NCBI RefSeq assembly: GCF_003664035.1
Contig: NZ_RCCK01000011.1
Location: 372,001 to 436,000, forward strand
Direction: 5' to 3'
DNA: 64,000 nucleotides
Origin: Pedobacter alluvionis
GTDB lineage: Bacteria; Bacteroidota; Bacteroidia; Sphingobacteriales; Sphingobacteriaceae
The notes beneath the pieces were generated by a model, which searched no databases, was not told the DNA's origin, and saw only the letters and a program-made list of their open reading frames with translations. Position 1 is the stretch's first letter. Each line of letters opens with the position of its first letter. The position numbers and the translations under genes were made by a program. This document shows, in pieces, positions 50,125 through 59,122 of this stretch.

Positions 50125-52569
50125 TTATTTAATATTCCATTTGTCGGCCAGCATTTTGATAAAGTAACCGCCAACAACACTCCGCGCCTGGAAACCTGTC
50201 ATTTGGCCATTAGTAGTTTCATGCCAGTCGCTCAATGGCACTTTACTTTCTGTTTCAGCAGCATAACGATATATTGGATTTATAAATTTTTGGAAATCGG
50301 CTTCGTTATCGGCCAAAGTCGCAGTCCACATAATCCAATCCGATTTAGTGTAAGTCCTGCGGCTATCTAATGGTAATCCGTACTCTTTTTGTTTGGTTAA
50401 ATAAAAGTTAATCTCCTTTTTGTACACTTCTTTAGGAAAGAGATCAAGTTTTAACAATTTATCCCAAACGAGGTTGTATTTCTGGCTCCAGGTATTTTTA
50501 TCATTAAAGGTTAAAGCATAATGATCGCCATCATCGGCCATTTTCATCCAGTTTTGCGCCATTTGTAAGGCAGCTGTTCTGTATTTATTAGCTACATCCG
50601 TTTTACCAGACAATTGCGCCATTTGTGCATAAGCGCCTAAAGCTACAATGGCTTTTACCGATAAATTCGAATTTCTGGCCAGATGACCGGCAAAATCATC
50701 AGTACATAATTGATTGGCCGGATCGAAACCCTCTCTCAGCAGATAGTTTGCCCATACAGACATTACCTCCCAGTGTTTTTCGGCATATTTTGCATTGCCC
50801 TCTGCCCTGGTAATGGCAGCGGTTAAAATGATCATGTTCCCTGCTTCTTCTACCGGCATATCTTCACCATAGGTTTGGCCATTGGCTAAAGGGTAAGTGC
50901 CTAAATCGTGTGCAGCAAATGGTTTCTTCCATTTTCCACTTTCAGAATAATAAAAAATACCATTCAGCATGCCTTTTAACAATTCGGGATTGTACACTAA
51001 AAATTGCGGTGCTGAAGGATAAGTCACATCAACCGTATTGATAGAACCATTACTGAAATTTTCTTTGGATAGAAAAAGGATGTCGCCATTTGGTGCATAT
51101 ACAATTTTGTGTGCTGCAATAGCCTGTCGATAAGCCAGTTTACATAGATCTGCATACGCTTTGCCACCGGCCTTTTCTGCGTCGGCGTATAATTTAGCAT
51201 CAAAAGTGGCACACTTGGTTTTTAACGAAGTGTATTGGGCATCGGCTTCGGCCAATTGATCTTCAAATTGTTGACTACCCGAAAGTCTCCAAACTGGCTT
51301 CAGCTTTTCGCCAAAATATTCAACCGATTTCAGGTCGTCATATCCCAACATCATATATTTTTCTACGGGTGTGGCAGAAACCGAACCGAAAGGAATAACG
51401 CTACTTAAATTTAACGTTTTAGCATTTAAAAGCTGTGCTTGTTTTGGATATCTGGAATCAACGAAACTTTTTAAGCTTTCGTTCTCTGTAGCAATAAATT
51501 GAGTAGCATTAAACCTGGCTGGAACGGCCACGTACAAATAACCCCAATCAATGCGCAGGTCATCTCCCCTTTTCTTTAGTACTGGCTGCTCTACGGTTCC
51601 TGTTTTTAGGATAGAGAGCTTGTTTTTAGAACTCTTCCAAGCCGAAACGCTTTGGTTTGGTGTATTTACAGCCAGGTTTGATGATGCCCCAAAGAAAATA
51701 TCTACGCTGTGCTGCCTGGCATCAGTAGATTTTACGGTGTAATTAATATAACTGATTGGCCTTGCGGTTAATTTAATATCATTCAGCAATAATGGGGAGG
51801 TAAAAGCGACCTGTAATTCTACCGGGCCACAGCTAAAAGTGTATTTGGTTGTAGTTGCCTGAATGGATGCATTGGTTTGAGTGGCTGGAGCAATGTTTAA
51901 ATGATCTTCCTCTTCTTCAACTATCCCTGCATCCAGGTGCCTGCCACCAGCCGTATTTTTGCAATGGATAGCGAGTACATTTTTTCCTGTTTTTAAAATG
52001 CCATCTTCAATCGGTAAATAGCTATAATCAGAAACCCATCCGTTCTTTTTGTAAATTACTTTCCCATTTAAATAAACAATTACATTATCATCGTGATTGA
52101 GTTTAAGGTATTTTTTTGCGGCCGATACTTTGGCCACATTGAAGGTTCTTCTGAAGTAAAGATCATCACTCTTCCATTTTGTTCTGGCAGAATTATCGTC
52201 TCCAAAAGGAGCTTCGGCTTTTTTCCAGTCATGATCATTGTATGTACTGCTTTCCCAACCGGCTTCAACTTTATCAAAGCTATAACTGGCCTGATATTTT
52301 AATGCATCAGCCGCCGGAAGTATATCCTTAAAAGTTTTACTTTTTTCACCCAGAAACCGGTAATATTTACCATCAACATTTATTACACCTAATAAAGACT
52401 GTTCCTTCCCTGTCCAATGTTTGGTAACCGATTGGTTAAGTCCATCGCCGAAAGACCAGATGCTGAAATAGGCATCATGCGTAATTAATGGATAAGCGGG
52501 TGCCTTATCCTGAGCTTTTGAAATTAAATTAAAAAAAAGACAAAGTGCTACTAAGGAAAGTTTTCTCAT
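50125..52569 (-). CDS. secreted glutaminase-A-type protein (DUF4965 family) with inserted jelly-roll domain
   Basis: An 814-residue exported protein (signal peptide to ISKAQ, about residue 20). The family (DUF4965 with DUF5127 and DUF1793 parts) includes fungal glutaminase A: PLITHDAYFSIWSFGDGLNQ at 27-46, the large helical C-terminal part with VEEAGNMIILTAAITRAEGN and YKKEINFYLTKQKEYGLPLD, WHETTNGQMTGFQARSVVGG near the end. Residues about 92-216 are an extra beta jelly-roll like those of beta-galactosidases (DHDWKKAEAPFG, DDLYFRRTFNV, NVIVYLNGKVIY). Activity may be amidase or glycosidase. Two operator-like sites precede it. Confidence 0.8.
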   Translation of the reverse strand: MRKLSLVALCLFFNLISKAQDKAPAYPLITHDAYFSIWSFGDGLNQSVTKHWTGKEQSLLGVINVDGKYYRFLGEKSKTFKDILPAADALKYQASYSFDKVEAGWESSTYNDHDWKKAEAPFGDDNSARTKWKSDDLYFRRTFNVAKVSAAKKYLKLNHDDNVIVYLNGKVIYKKNGWVSDYSYLPIEDGILKTGKNVLAIHCKNTAGGRHLDAGIVEEEEDHLNIAPATQTNASIQATTTKYTFSCGPVELQVAFTSPLLLNDIKLTARPISYINYTVKSTDARQHSVDIFFGASSNLAVNTPNQSVSAWKSSKNKLSILKTGTVEQPVLKKRGDDLRIDWGYLYVAVPARFNATQFIATENESLKSFVDSRYPKQAQLLNAKTLNLSSVIPFGSVSATPVEKYMMLGYDDLKSVEYFGEKLKPVWRLSGSQQFEDQLAEADAQYTSLKTKCATFDAKLYADAEKAGGKAYADLCKLAYRQAIAAHKIVYAPNGDILFLSKENFSNGSINTVDVTYPSAPQFLVYNPELLKGMLNGIFYYSESGKWKKPFAAHDLGTYPLANGQTYGEDMPVEEAGNMIILTAAITRAEGNAKYAEKHWEVMSVWANYLLREGFDPANQLCTDDFAGHLARNSNLSVKAIVALGAYAQMAQLSGKTDVANKYRTAALQMAQNWMKMADDGDHYALTFNDKNTWSQKYNLVWDKLLKLDLFPKEVYKKEINFYLTKQKEYGLPLDSRRTYTKSDWIMWTATLADNEADFQKFINPIYRYAAETESKVPLSDWHETTNGQMTGFQARSVVGGYFIKMLADKWNIK

Positions 52570-52592
52570 AATTAAATATTTGGTTTCATTAA

Positions 52593-52604
52593 TAAATCGT
52601 TTTA
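52593..52604. promoter_or_regulatory. LacI-type operator variant TAAATCGTTTTA
   Basis: One mismatch from the TAAAACGTTTTA core, 24 bp upstream of the DUF4965 start and close to where the transcript would begin. Pairs with the perfect site at 52687-52702. Confidence 0.5.
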
Positions 52605-52686
52605 CCAAATTCTTTCAGACAATTTCTTATTCTGGAAATAAAAAAATTAAATGACTGCTGGATTGATACTATTCAGTAGTGATTAA

Positions 52687-52702
52687 AGTAAAACGTTTTA
52701 CT
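52687..52702. promoter_or_regulatory. LacI-type operator AGTAAAACGTTTTACT
   Basis: Perfect 16-bp palindrome between the LacI-family gene and the DUF4965 gene, 118 bp upstream of the latter. It likely controls the DUF4965-GH92-ROK operon. Confidence 0.7.
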
Positions 52703-52767
52703 AATTCAATATTAGAGAAATAAAAGTCATATTAAAATAGCTTAATGTAACATTTAAGCTACCAAAA

Positions 52768-53772
52768 TTAGTCCCTGATAATTAATTTAGCCGGAATAAT
52801 GATCTCCTGGTTTTCGGGTTTGGCTTTGGTCGACAATTGTTTAAGAATCAGCTTAATTACATTCTCTGCAATTTCTTCAAGGGGTTGCTGAATTGCTGAA
52901 ATACCAGGTGTGTGCAGTTCGAAAGCTTCATGGTCATCGTATGCAATAACAGCAAAGTCGTCGCCAATGGTCTTATTGATCTTTTTCAATACTTTTAAGC
53001 CACTAATTGCCAGATAGTTGGTCGCAAATAATACTGCATCAATTTTTTTATTATCGAAAAGTTCCTTAATCTGAGTAATGGTTTCGCTTTCTTCCTGGTT
53101 AAAATGGATCTTTAAAACAAGGTTCTCGTCATACTTGATTCCGTGATCTTCTAATGCTTTTTTATAGCCATCATAACGTTCTATGATCTGCTCCACGTTA
53201 ATATCAGTAGTTACCAGGGCGATGTTCTTTTTACCTTGATCGATAAAATGCTGTATTGACTGGTATGAGGCATTAAAATGATCGGCCCCTACATAACTGG
53301 TATTGATATCAGTCAGTTTCCTATCAAAAAAGATTACCGGATTGCCATCTTCTAACAGCATTTTTACATCTTCTTCTATTCCTTTTATAGGGGAGATGAT
53401 ATAAGCATCAACTTTTCGCGATTTGAACATGTTGATCAGTTCTTTCGCTTTCTCAATACTGTTTTCTGTACTGGAATAAATAATTTTATATCCTCTTTTA
53501 TAAGCTTTATCTTCGATTAGCCTGGCAATCCTGGAGAAGAATGAATTGGAAATATCTTCGATAATCAGGCCGATGATATTGGAGTTACCGGTTCTTAAAC
53601 TTCTTGCAATCTGATTGGGTTTATAACCACTTTCTTCGATAATTTTTTCTACTTTCTCTATAACTGCTTCGCTTATCGATTTCTCTTTTGCTTTACCGTT
53701 AATAATGAATGAAACTGTGGTAATGGATACATTGGCTTTTACGGCTATATCTTTGATAGAAAGCGATTTCAT
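52768..53772 (-). CDS. LacI/GalR-family transcriptional regulator
   Basis: A 334-residue repressor: an N-terminal LacI HTH (residues about 3-50, SIKDIAVKANVSITTVSFII with hinge RSLRTGNSNIIGLII at about 58-72) and a C-terminal sugar-binding periplasmic-binding-protein fold (about 65-330, FDRKLTDINTSYVGADHFNA). It should bind CG-centred palindromes and respond to a sugar or sugar phosphate. Palindromes TAAAACGTTTTA in front of its neighbours fit, and a variant TTAATCGTTTTA (53873-53884) sits 101 bp upstream of its own start, pointing to autoregulation. The effector is probably mannose-derived, by context. Confidence 0.92.
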   Translation of the reverse strand: MKSLSIKDIAVKANVSITTVSFIINGKAKEKSISEAVIEKVEKIIEESGYKPNQIARSLRTGNSNIIGLIIEDISNSFFSRIARLIEDKAYKRGYKIIYSSTENSIEKAKELINMFKSRKVDAYIISPIKGIEEDVKMLLEDGNPVIFFDRKLTDINTSYVGADHFNASYQSIQHFIDQGKKNIALVTTDINVEQIIERYDGYKKALEDHGIKYDENLVLKIHFNQEESETITQIKELFDNKKIDAVLFATNYLAISGLKVLKKINKTIGDDFAVIAYDDHEAFELHTPGISAIQQPLEEIAENVIKLILKQLSTKAKPENQEIIIPAKLIIRD

Positions 53773-53872
53773 TTGGTTGGATTTCTTTTGTGTTAATCAA
53801 TTCAAAGCTAAATAAAAATTGCAGCTTTTAAATTTTTGCCAATTTTAAAAGCGCAATTTAACATTTTTTATA

Positions 53873-53884
53873 TTAATCGTTTTA
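53873..53884. promoter_or_regulatory. operator variant TTAATCGTTTTA upstream of the LacI-family gene
   Basis: Right half-site GTTTTA is perfect; the left half has two mismatches. It is 101 bp upstream of the regulator start, as expected for an autoregulatory site, but is the weaker kind of match. Confidence 0.4.
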
Positions 53885-53933
53885 GAAACAGTTATTAATG
53901 GTTGGCACAACCTGAATGATAAGGCTTAAAACA

Positions 53934-53963
53934 ACAAAAGGCGCTGTTTAAAGCGCCTTTTGT
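53934..53963 (-). terminator. terminator after the second susD-like gene of the locus
   Basis: AAAAGGCGCT / AGCGCCTTTT with loop GTTTAA; followed on the minus strand by TTTTGTTGTTTT. It lies 10 bp past the susD stop and separates susCD from the LacI-family gene. Confidence 0.85.
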
Positions 53964-53970
53964 ATTGAAA

Positions 53971-55623
53971 TTAATAACCAGGGTTTTGAGTCAGTTTAAC
54001 ATTTAAATCTCTTTGCCTTTGCGGTATAGGATATAATGTTTTAAATGATGAGGATGGATTATGATCCCACCAGCTTCCAGCTGTAAGCTTTCCAAACCTA
54101 ATCAAATCGTCCCTTCTAAAACCTTCGAATATAAATTCTCTACCACGTTCTTCCAATAACTCATCAAGCGTTAGGGTAGTTGCGGTATAAGCTTTGTTAG
54201 CCCAAACTGCCGACGTATAAGCTCTAGATTTACAATCATTGATGAGCTTAAGCGCATCTGCATTGGCAACACCACCATTTTTACGCATAATGGCTTCAGC
54301 TTTTGCAAAATAGATCCATGTTAACCGGTAAACATTCCAGTCGGTATTGTTATAATTTGGATCAGGTTCTACTCTTACACCATTTACAATTCCTGGAATA
54401 GAATTGCCCAGTTTATATTTATTAAAACGTACTCCACTATTTTCTTCTCCCTCACTCATATTGCTAACGGTAGAATTTTTCGAATTTCTTTGAATGTTAT
54501 CGACAAATACAAGTGGTTTGCCTGCATACTCTACTGTACCTTGAACATCGGATCCATCAGAGAACTTTTTCTGAGGTCCAAACAGTAACCAGCTAGTTTT
54601 ACGTAAATCATCAGCTTCAAATTTTTCATAAACTCCCGGGATTAAAACTATGCCATCGTTACCATTCCTGCCGCCGCCATAGATGTCACGTTGTGCAAAA
54701 TGATAAAATTCGCCTGTCCACGATGGTTCAAATTTAGCTCTGGTAAAATCATAAGCAATTGAGAAAATAACTTCTTTTGATTGATCATTTGTGTTTTTAA
54801 ATTGATCTGTAATATTTGGATCAAGCGCCATGTTACCATTTTGACCACCCGCCTCATTATTAATTAATTTATCAGCTGCCATGATGCAATCATCCCAACG
54901 TTGCGTGCCTGTCCATACTTCTGCGTTTAAGTACAATTCTACCAACATGGCGTAACCGCTTGCCTGGCTCATTCTGCCAAGTTGCGATTTTGCCAGCTTA
55001 GGTACGTTATTGATATTATCTTTAATTTCCTTTTCAATGAAGATAAAGACATCTTTCCTTGCAGTAGTATTTGGCAATACAGGATTTGATGGATCAACCA
55101 GATCTGTCGCAATTGGAATATTACCGAACAAGTCCATCAACTTTAAATAGTGAAATGCCCTAAGTAGTTTCAGTTCTGCAACATAGCCATTCTTTTCCTC
55201 TTGGGTAATGCCCATCTGCGCAATATCTCTCTTCTCGATGTTTCCAATGGCATCATTACAAAAACCAACCCCTCCGTACATCAGAGACCATGCATTATTG
55301 ATACCTCCTTCATCAACCGTCCAGGTATGGTAATGTAATCTTTTCCATTTACCACCGTCTTCACCATGTGGCCCCTTTGTTGGCCATGCCAACTGATCAG
55401 CTGAAAGTTCGGCCAATCGCCACCATCCATCTTGTCCAGATGGCGTAACCCAGGCGTTCGCATGAGTATATGGCCTTAAAACAGCAGAAACAACTTCGTT
55501 TTTATTAGAGTAGAATTTATCAGCCGGGATAACATCGTATGCATTTTCATCTAATTTAGTACAGGCAGAACCCATACTTACCACTAGTGCAAGGGCTGTA
55601 TATATGATTGATTTATTTTTCAT
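53971..55623 (-). CDS. SusD/RagB-family lipoprotein (large locus, pair 2)
   Basis: A 550-residue lipoprotein (lipobox VVSMGSAC, Cys21). SusD features: ELKLLRAFHYLKLMDLFGNI in the helical repeats and ERGREFIFEGFRRDDLIRFG near the C terminus, ending YPIPQRQRDLNVKLTQNPGY. It forms the surface-binding lid for the SusC encoded 11 bp upstream. Little similarity to the pair-1 SusD apart from family motifs, so it should bind a different ligand or a different part of it. Confidence 0.93.
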   Translation of the reverse strand: MKNKSIIYTALALVVSMGSACTKLDENAYDVIPADKFYSNKNEVVSAVLRPYTHANAWVTPSGQDGWWRLAELSADQLAWPTKGPHGEDGGKWKRLHYHTWTVDEGGINNAWSLMYGGVGFCNDAIGNIEKRDIAQMGITQEEKNGYVAELKLLRAFHYLKLMDLFGNIPIATDLVDPSNPVLPNTTARKDVFIFIEKEIKDNINNVPKLAKSQLGRMSQASGYAMLVELYLNAEVWTGTQRWDDCIMAADKLINNEAGGQNGNMALDPNITDQFKNTNDQSKEVIFSIAYDFTRAKFEPSWTGEFYHFAQRDIYGGGRNGNDGIVLIPGVYEKFEADDLRKTSWLLFGPQKKFSDGSDVQGTVEYAGKPLVFVDNIQRNSKNSTVSNMSEGEENSGVRFNKYKLGNSIPGIVNGVRVEPDPNYNNTDWNVYRLTWIYFAKAEAIMRKNGGVANADALKLINDCKSRAYTSAVWANKAYTATTLTLDELLEERGREFIFEGFRRDDLIRFGKLTAGSWWDHNPSSSFKTLYPIPQRQRDLNVKLTQNPGY

Positions 55624-55634
55624 TTTATTATTTA

Positions 55635-58600
55635 TTAAAATCCTACATTAACACCAAAAAGGAATGATCTTGTACTCGGATAAGCACCACGACTATCAAT
55701 ACCCGGACCTAAGCCGGTATCTTGTACGAAATCAGGATCGTTACCTGAGTAACCAGTTATTGTAGCTAAATTTTGACCTGTAGCATATACCCGAAGATTA
55801 CGGATGAACTTCGTTTTTAACTTAAAGTTATAGCCTAAAGTCACCTCATCAATCTTAACATTGGTTCCGTTTTCAAGGTAATAGTCAGAATACATAAAAG
55901 TATCGTTGATTTCACTATACTTCCCAAAAGCATCTCTTAAATAGTTAGAACCCGTAACAAAAGGGTTTCCGTATGTTAATGCGGTAGTATTTAAAATTTT
56001 ATAATCAAACTTACCTCTTAGAAAAACCCTAAAATCAAAGTTTTTATAAGTAAAATTCGCTGTATATGAAGCGTAATATTTAGGTATGGCATTTCCCAGA
56101 GGAGCAAGATCTGTTAAGTTTTTATCTTTAGAATTGTTGATCTGATCATTGCGAACGGCTTGTCCATTTCTATTAAAGAAAAGCCATTTTCCATCAGCAT
56201 CAAAACCGGCAAAACGCTTTCCATAAAATATACCTACATCTTCCCCTTCATAAGTGGTAATGGCATCACCCAAATCTCCTGCACCACCAATACCACCAAA
56301 TGTTTTAAACTTAACTGCAAAAGCATCATTCGAATAAGAATTCAAAGTGTTTTTAATGGTACTTCCTGTAAAATCCATGCTGAAGGTAAAATCCTTGGTT
56401 TTGATCGCTTGATAACTTAAAGCAAGTTCGATACCTCTTGAAGAAATATTACCCACGTTGGCATAAATCTGGCTTTGGATATATGGTGGTTGAGGTGTAG
56501 TGTAAAGATCTAATAAATCCTTAGTTGTTCTATCAAACAAATCCAATGAACCTGTTAACTTGCTATTGAACAATGTAAAATCGGCCCCGATGTTGGTTTC
56601 ACGTTTCGATTCCCATTTCAAAAATGGATTTGGGTTACGTGTTGGCCCATAAGTTTCGCGATAACTGCCATCAGGATATAAATATTTTCCACCCGGACCG
56701 AGTGTTACCCTTGATGCATTATTTGCAAAACCGGAATTACCCGTTACACCATAACCTGCTCTTAATTTCAAATAATTAACCCACTTTACGTTTTCCATGA
56801 ATTTTTCTTCGGTAACATTCCAACCTAATGATACTGCTGGAAAATTTCCCCATTTGTTATTATCACCGAAACGGGAAGAACCTTCACGCCTCAAAATTAA
56901 TTGCAACAAATATTTATTATCAAACGCGTAGTTAACTCTTCCGAAAAATGCAATTAGCGTATTGTCGTTTTTATAACTGCCCATTGACGCTTTTCCATCT
57001 GCTAATGCCTGTCCAACACCCATGTTATCTTCATTGAACTGATCGTTTAGAAAACCTCGGGTACTCATTCTAGCACCTTCTTCTATATTGTAACGATAAC
57101 TATAACCTGCCAATGCAGTAAAAGAATGTTTATCTGCAACAACTGTATTATATTGTAAAGTGGGCTCAAAGGCATAGGCCTGAGAAAGGAAATTATTTTT
57201 GAAAGCATAACCGCCACTAGGGTAATCACTATTCTCGAAAGAATCTTCACTTGCTAAGGTTGCATATCCACCATCTAAATAATTGTCACGCTGCATAGAT
57301 CCGAAAACACTTGCTTTTAATCCTTTAGTAATGTCAAAATCAGCTTTTAAATCTGCTGATGTTGTTTGCTGCTTGCGGTAACTGGTGTTATTAAATAATC
57401 TGGCATATTGGTTTGTACTTTGATTATCGTAGTAATATGAACCATCCGGATTGTAAATTGGCTTAGTCGGATTTTTACCTAACTCTTCCTCCCAACCACT
57501 TCTGTTTAGCTCGTTATTAAAAAATTCTGATGTTGCTCCATTAGATAGCAAATTCGCATTATTAATATTTGTAGCTAAGTTTAGCTGGATATTCAATTTA
57601 TCATCAAAGCCTTTTTGATTGATATTCAATCTGCCCGTATATTCTTTCCTTCCGTTTTCTAAAGCAATACCTTGTAAATCGCGGTAGTTTAAACTCGCGC
57701 GATAGCTCGTTTTATCAGTACCACCTGATAGCGCAAGATTATGATTTTGCGATAAATTATCGCGGTTGATCAGTGAACCATATAAGTCTTCACTTGCACC
57801 GTAATCACGGGCATTAATCTCTCCTGAATTGATTTTTGCCCTAAATTCTTCTGCTGATAAAAAATCTAATCTGTTTTGAATAAATTCTTTACGAATGTAG
57901 CTCGAGTAATTAAAGGTTGGCGGTCCGGGTTTGCCTTTTTTTGTTGTGATTAAGATTACCCCCGCGTTTGCGCTTGTACCATAAATGGCTGCTCCAGACC
58001 CATCTTTTAATACATCAACAGATAAAATATCATCCTGTTGAAGCAAATCCGGATTACCGCCCGGAATCCCATCAATTACATAAAGCGGACTGGCACTACC
58101 CGCAACTGAAACCACACCACGGAGCTGCACACTTGGTCCTGAGTTTGGGTTCGAACTCCCAGCCCGGGTGATGTTCAAACCTGCAACTTTACCTTGTATC
58201 AAATCAAGTGGGCTCCGGGCGCCACTCTGCCGAAACTGGGCAGTATCTATGTGAGCTACTGCTGAAGTAACTTCTTTAGATTTCATAGTACCATAGCCAA
58301 CCACAACAACATCACTTAAATTCTGAGCACCTGATGGTGCAAGATTGATCGTTAATGGGGCGGCGCCATTCCCTGCAGGAACAGATTTAGATTGATAACC
58401 GATATAGCTAAATACGAGCACATCGGTTGGGGCAGTAACATTGATACTGAATTTGCCATTCTCCTGTGTTACGGTACCACCTGTTTTGCCCTGGATCTTA
58501 ATTCCAACGCCAGGTAAACCGATTTTCTGCTCGTCTACAACGGTACCGGTGATTGTTTTTTGCCCTGCTGATGCTGCAGGAGCTGTGCTTGCCGGTGTAG

Positions 58601-58859
58601 CAGGCGCTGTTGCAGCTGGTACTGGTGCCGGCGTAGTAACCGGACGTGAGCCACCCAGCGGATTTGGTGGTACCTTTACCGAATCAGCAGGTTTAGCCAC
58701 CGGGGCTTTTTTTGTTGTGTCTTGTTTTTTAGTTGTATCCTGCTGAAAATAATAGCGGTTAAAATTCTTTTTTTCGCTCTTAATTTTCGCAAACAACTGG
58801 GGGCATGACAATAGGACAAGGCATAGAAATCCTGTCGTCCTGAGTAAAATGTTTTTCAT
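55635..58859 (-). CDS. SusC/RagA-family TonB-dependent transporter with long Pro/Ala/Thr-rich N-terminal linker (pair 2)
   Basis: A 1074-residue outer-membrane transporter. After the signal peptide (to about residue 24) comes an unusual low-complexity stretch (about 40-99) with DTTKKQDTTKK, then PAPVPAATAPATPAS and similar words, before the carboxypeptidase-regulatory-like domain (about 100-180, KTITGTVVDEQKIGLPGVGI), plug (VQLRGVVSVAGSASPLYVID, TSANAGVILITTKKGKPG) and barrel ending FLFGVNVGF. The ATG at 58859 is preferred over the GTG at 58865, two codons upstream. 11 bp before its susD. An operator-like site lies about 100 bp upstream. Confidence 0.94.
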   Translation of the reverse strand: MKNILLRTTGFLCLVLLSCPQLFAKIKSEKKNFNRYYFQQDTTKKQDTTKKAPVAKPADSVKVPPNPLGGSRPVTTPAPVPAATAPATPASTAPAASAGQKTITGTVVDEQKIGLPGVGIKIQGKTGGTVTQENGKFSINVTAPTDVLVFSYIGYQSKSVPAGNGAAPLTINLAPSGAQNLSDVVVVGYGTMKSKEVTSAVAHIDTAQFRQSGARSPLDLIQGKVAGLNITRAGSSNPNSGPSVQLRGVVSVAGSASPLYVIDGIPGGNPDLLQQDDILSVDVLKDGSGAAIYGTSANAGVILITTKKGKPGPPTFNYSSYIRKEFIQNRLDFLSAEEFRAKINSGEINARDYGASEDLYGSLINRDNLSQNHNLALSGGTDKTSYRASLNYRDLQGIALENGRKEYTGRLNINQKGFDDKLNIQLNLATNINNANLLSNGATSEFFNNELNRSGWEEELGKNPTKPIYNPDGSYYYDNQSTNQYARLFNNTSYRKQQTTSADLKADFDITKGLKASVFGSMQRDNYLDGGYATLASEDSFENSDYPSGGYAFKNNFLSQAYAFEPTLQYNTVVADKHSFTALAGYSYRYNIEEGARMSTRGFLNDQFNEDNMGVGQALADGKASMGSYKNDNTLIAFFGRVNYAFDNKYLLQLILRREGSSRFGDNNKWGNFPAVSLGWNVTEEKFMENVKWVNYLKLRAGYGVTGNSGFANNASRVTLGPGGKYLYPDGSYRETYGPTRNPNPFLKWESKRETNIGADFTLFNSKLTGSLDLFDRTTKDLLDLYTTPQPPYIQSQIYANVGNISSRGIELALSYQAIKTKDFTFSMDFTGSTIKNTLNSYSNDAFAVKFKTFGGIGGAGDLGDAITTYEGEDVGIFYGKRFAGFDADGKWLFFNRNGQAVRNDQINNSKDKNLTDLAPLGNAIPKYYASYTANFTYKNFDFRVFLRGKFDYKILNTTALTYGNPFVTGSNYLRDAFGKYSEINDTFMYSDYYLENGTNVKIDEVTLGYNFKLKTKFIRNLRVYATGQNLATITGYSGNDPDFVQDTGLGPGIDSRGAYPSTRSFLFGVNVGF

Positions 58860-58865
58860 TGGCAC

Positions 58866-59122
58866 TCACTAGTTTAGTTTATAATTAGTTACGCAATGCG
58901 GCCAAATTTCACCAAATTAATAAGAGCTATGAGATTAATTAGTTATGATTAAGTTTTCCGCAAAACGATTTAGTAACGACTTAAATGCGGTTTTGTTTTA
59001 AAAAAAATTGAAAACACATTAAAATGTTACGCTACAGGTAAAACTAAACTTTACTAATAAACAAGTGCAGGAATTTATAAATATTTAAAAAACTGGGTTA
59101 AATACTAAATTAAAATTTTTCA
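58866..59122. promoter_or_regulatory. promoter region of susCD pair 2 with operator-like site
   Basis: 257 bp of AT-rich DNA with no gene. At 58961-58972 CAAAACGATTTA differs from TAAAACGTTTTA at two positions and lies about 102 bp upstream of the susC start, comparable with the positions of operators in front of other units of the locus. Confidence 0.45.

Noticed and set aside
58441..58746. 101-codon plus-strand frame over the SusC N terminus
   Set aside because: Antisense to the Pro/Ala/Thr-rich linker, whose codon composition keeps the opposite strand open; the SusC frame is clearly the real one.
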